Source: Bacteroidaceae bacterium (GTDB taxonomy: Bacteria > Bacteroidota > Bacteroidia > Bacteroidales > Bacteroidaceae). Taken from it: a stretch of DNA of 7,783 nt. How positions within the stretch are numbered: the first letter of the stretch is position 1; each line of letters begins with the position of its first letter. A program made the position numbers and the translations under genes. Below the pieces are notes generated by a model. That model did not search any database. It saw only the letters and a list, made by a program, of their open reading frames with translations, and was not told the DNA's origin. Where the stretch lies: NCBI GenBank assembly GCA_016292545.1, contig JAEDIG010000119.1, positions 1-7,783 of the forward strand, read 5' to 3'. This document shows, one piece after another, positions 6,303-7,783 of the stretch.

Positions 6303-6358
6303 TAAACAGGTAAATCGCCAATATTCAAAACCACTGTATCACTATGAGTATCAATTTT

Positions 6359-6865
6359 TCAGCGCCTCTCCCAGGTTTCGCAGATTGCCTTGCGAACCTT
6401 TTCCGTGGGCTTGTCGGCAGGATAGCCGATGGGGATGAGCGCGAATGGTTCATATCCTTCGGGCATGGCAAAACCCGCGCGGAGCTGGTTGATGTCGAAA
6501 TTGCAGACCCAGCAGGTACCCAGGCCCGCTTCCGTGGCGGCCAGGCACAGATGCTCTACGGCAATGGCAAGGTCAATGTCGGCATGGTTGTGGCCATCGT
6601 ATCGGCGTGTCCATGCCGCCTCCTCGTTCTTGCAGCAGACGATGATGGCGGGCACATTCTGAATCCAGTCGCGATGGTAGGCATCTTTCACAGCCTGCAG
6701 CTGGACTGGGTCTGTGACCATGATGAAATGCCATGGCTGGCGGTTGACGGCACTGGGGGCCAGTTGCACACATTCCTGCACGTAGGCCAGCTTGTCGGCC
6801 TCCACGTTTTTGCTGTCGTATGCCCTGCAGCTGTAGCGGGCTTTGCAAAGTTCCTTGAACATCAT
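6359..6865 (-). CDS. Nitroreductase family protein (FMN-dependent)
   Basis: A 168-residue, probably homodimeric cytosolic flavoprotein of the nitroreductase family, which uses NAD(P)H and FMN to reduce nitro compounds, quinones or other electron acceptors. Visible: R10-Y-S-C-R14, the basic/Ser FMN-phosphate motif; APSAVNRQPWHF (36-47), the flavin-contacting loop; DIDLAIAVEHLCLAATEAGLGTCW (96-119), the central helix and Gly-rich turn; and FALIPIGYPAD (141-151), the conserved C-terminal strand. The length is at the short end of the family, but the N- and C-terminal landmarks are all present, so it looks intact. It has many cysteines (9). The start at 6865 is the first of two adjacent ATGs. It is divergent from the TIR-like gene, with 151 bp between starts. 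The physiological substrate cannot be told from the sequence. Confidence 0.93.
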   Translation of the reverse strand: MMFKELCKARYSCRAYDSKNVEADKLAYVQECVQLAPSAVNRQPWHFIMVTDPVQLQAVKDAYHRDWIQNVPAIIVCCKNEEAAWTRRYDGHNHADIDLAIAVEHLCLAATEAGLGTCWVCNFDINQLRAGFAMPEGYEPFALIPIGYPADKPTEKVRKAICETWERR

Positions 6866-6928
6866 TCTTTCACTTTATTTAAAGGGTTTTTGGATAACCA
6901 TTAATGTACTTTTGACATGATTTTTGTG

Positions 6929-6936
6929 CAAAGTTA
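6929..6936 (-). promoter_or_regulatory. Probable -7 box for nitroreductase gene
   Basis: On the minus strand, TAACTTTG (6936-6929) matches the Bacteroidetes -7 element exactly, but no TTTG or TTG is found 19-21 bp upstream. The leader would be roughly 57 nt. The weak -33 region suggests low basal or activator-dependent expression. Confidence 0.5.
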
Positions 6937-6955
6937 CATAAAATACTCCAAATAA

Positions 6956-6987
6956 TTTGCAGGTATGGCAAAGAAACCCTATCTTTG
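6956..6987 (+). promoter_or_regulatory. sigma-ABfr promoter for TIR-like/ATPase operon
   Basis: TTTG (6956-6959), a 20-bp spacer and TATCTTTG (6980-6987) match the Bacteroidetes consensus. Transcription would start near 6993, about 24 nt before the ATG at 7017. The -33 box is one arm of a small palindrome, caaat-a-atttg (6949-6959), a possible operator. Confidence 0.8.
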
Positions 6988-7016
6988 TACCATCGGATTC
7001 AATCAAAAATGCCGTT

Positions 7017-7544
7017 ATGAACACAAACAAGACTTATATTGCATACGATGCAGCAGGAGTGATTGACCATGCAAACAGCAATCTCCATCTGTTTCATCAG
7101 TTGGCCGACTGGCAGAAACGCTACCCCAAACGCTTCCGTTTCATCAATCTCGGGGAGATAGACTTTTCTTCGTTGCACGACGAATGGGTGGACAGCACCG
7201 TCAAGACCAATTTCCTGCGCATCATGGCCGAGGCAGACAACCTGCTCGTTGTGGTGTCGTCGCGCACGGTGGTGGACAGCCACATGCTGAACTGGCAGAT
7301 AAGCAGGTGTGTGAACCGCTACCACCTGCCCGTGATTATCGCGTATGCCGACGCGACAGCCCTGGACGAAAACTCTGTGAACAAGTTCTGGTCGCGCCTG
7401 CCCGTAAAGATAAAGAAGTATATCGGTCGCGACAGTGCACGCATGTGCCATGTACCGCTCACGATGGACAAACTGGAACGTGCGCTGGGTACATTCTCCG
7501 TGCGTGAGAACATGTACCCCTGGAACAGCACTACCATCTATTAA
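7017..7544 (+). CDS. TIR-like (ThsB/DUF1863-like) protein, putative
   Basis: A 175-residue soluble protein with no signal peptide or membrane segment. The layout fits a TIR-like fold. An N-terminal strand, KTYIAYD (5-11), is followed by a helix with W32 (HLFHQLADWQKRYP, 24-37) and a second strand, FRFINLGEID (40-49). Then come a helix (63-72), a hydrophobic strand, NLLVVVSSRTVVDSHMLNWQISRCVN (75-100), and a further strand, LPVIIAYAD (104-112). The pattern of strand, S-x-T, then W next to the expected acidic residue is typical of TIR domains of the ThsB/MTH538 type. Gln94 sits where NAD-cleaving TIRs carry the catalytic Glu. The start at 7017 is chosen over an upstream in-frame TTG at 6957, which overlaps the promoter. 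An ATPase gene begins 13 bp downstream, in an evident operon. The gene is certain; the TIR assignment is pattern-based and needs a profile search. Confidence 0.75.
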   Translation: MNTNKTYIAYDAAGVIDHANSNLHLFHQLADWQKRYPKRFRFINLGEIDFSSLHDEWVDSTVKTNFLRIMAEADNLLVVVSSRTVVDSHMLNWQISRCVNRYHLPVIIAYADATALDENSVNKFWSRLPVKIKKYIGRDSARMCHVPLTMDKLERALGTFSVRENMYPWNSTTIY

Positions 7545-7557
7545 CCCTCCTTCCGAC

Positions 7558-7783
7558 ATGCGAAAAGGCAACTACATTACCCGCATAGAAATCGATTCGC
7601 TATGGAGCGGACAGCGCCATGTGGTGTGGAACCTGTCACCGCAGGTGAACATCCTGAGCGGTGTGAACGGAGTGGGGAAGAGCACCATCCTCAATCGGGT
7701 GGTCAAGTGCCTGCTCAGCGGAGCCAAGCAGGACGAATCGGGTGGCATCCACCTCAGCTTCTCGCCCGAGGAGGCCGATTCGG
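7558..7783 (+). CDS. AAA/ABC-type ATPase, 5' fragment, right edge
   Basis: Only the first 75 codons are in the window. The start matches SMC/RecF-like stand-alone ATPases (AAA_15/AAA_23 type): a first strand ITRIEIDSLW (7-16), then VNILSGVNGVGKSTILN (30-46) with the Walker A motif G35-x-x-G-x-G-K41-S42-T43, followed by a helix (44-54). Such proteins couple ATP hydrolysis to DNA, RNA or protein handling, and many act in prokaryotic defence systems beside an effector gene. It starts 13 bp after the TIR-like gene and is presumably co-transcribed from 6956-6987. Walker B, the signature motif and any extra domain (nuclease, TOPRIM) lie outside the window, so the subfamily cannot be fixed. Confidence 0.85.
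   Translation, partial: MRKGNYITRIEIDSLWSGQRHVVWNLSPQVNILSGVNGVGKSTILNRVVKCLLSGAKQDESGGIHLSFSPEEADS

Larger units (their letters stand above)
5317..6358. other. Gene-poor, repeat-filled intergenic block
   Basis: About 1.04 kb between fhs and the nitroreductase stop codon has no open frame I can defend as a gene. The open frames (60-125 codons, both strands) overlap one another and follow the repeat copies, giving recurring junk peptides such as FRNASFCPER and CPASTG. The block holds an inverted pair of three-hairpin modules, a 34-bp direct repeat, a perfect 34-bp inverted repeat around an AT-rich core, a 20-bp-arm hairpin, alternating purine-pyrimidine tracts (including 6147-6163), two 12-bp direct repeats and one orphan promoter-like site. 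I see no tRNA or recognisable ncRNA and no obvious fhs terminator with a T-run. Such density suggests accumulation of REP/MITE-like non-autonomous elements. Confidence 0.8.

Noticed and set aside
5300..6321. Many small open frames of 60-125 codons in the repeat block
   Set aside because: They overlap each other on both strands and track repeat copies, giving recurring peptides such as CPASTG; no start context, domain or coding pattern supports them.
6957..7016. TTG start extending the TIR-like protein by 20 residues
   Set aside because: It overlaps the -33 and -7 boxes; an ATG at 7017 lies at a normal distance after the predicted transcription start.

Overview
The window looks like a chromosomal segment of a Bacteroidales bacterium, probably Prevotella- or Bacteroides-like. 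Three things point there. Five sites match the Bacteroidetes sigma-ABfr promoter (TTTG or TTG, about 20 bp, then TAnnTTTG; one lacks the -33 box). Gene starts are preceded by A/T-rich leaders with no Shine-Dalgarno sequence. The lipoprotein has an acidic stretch after its lipid-bearing cysteine, as Bacteroidetes surface lipoproteins do. Protein similarities are judged from motifs only; no database search was run.

Left part (1-3544, minus strand): a two-gene transcription unit encodes a small, very tyrosine-rich lipoprotein and, 30 bp downstream, an OPT-family oligopeptide transporter that runs off the left edge. Upstream of it is a LacX-type aldose 1-epimerase with its own promoter. The epimerase is divergent from fhs (formate-tetrahydrofolate ligase, 3649-5316, plus strand), and the two sigma-ABfr promoters are interleaved in about 50 bp.

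Middle (5317-6358): about 1 kb without a credible protein gene, filled with nested repeats. A module of three GC-rich hairpins occurs twice in inverted orientation, and this pair is bracketed by a 34-bp direct repeat. A perfect 34-bp inverted repeat then encloses a 182-bp AT-rich segment with a (CG)5 palindrome. Next come a 20-bp-arm hairpin, a further partial repeat copy, and a promoter-like sequence that faces no gene. This resembles REP/MITE-type non-autonomous elements.

Right part: a small nitroreductase (minus strand, 6359-6865) is divergent from a two-gene operon starting at 7017. That operon encodes a 175-aa protein with a TIR-like (ThsB/DUF1863-like) pattern, followed 13 bp later by the start of an ATPase with a clear Walker A motif, cut by the right edge. 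The TIR-like plus ATPase pair is the best candidate for an uncharacterised system, possibly anti-phage defence. The TIR-like protein has Gln where NAD-cleaving TIR domains carry the catalytic Glu.
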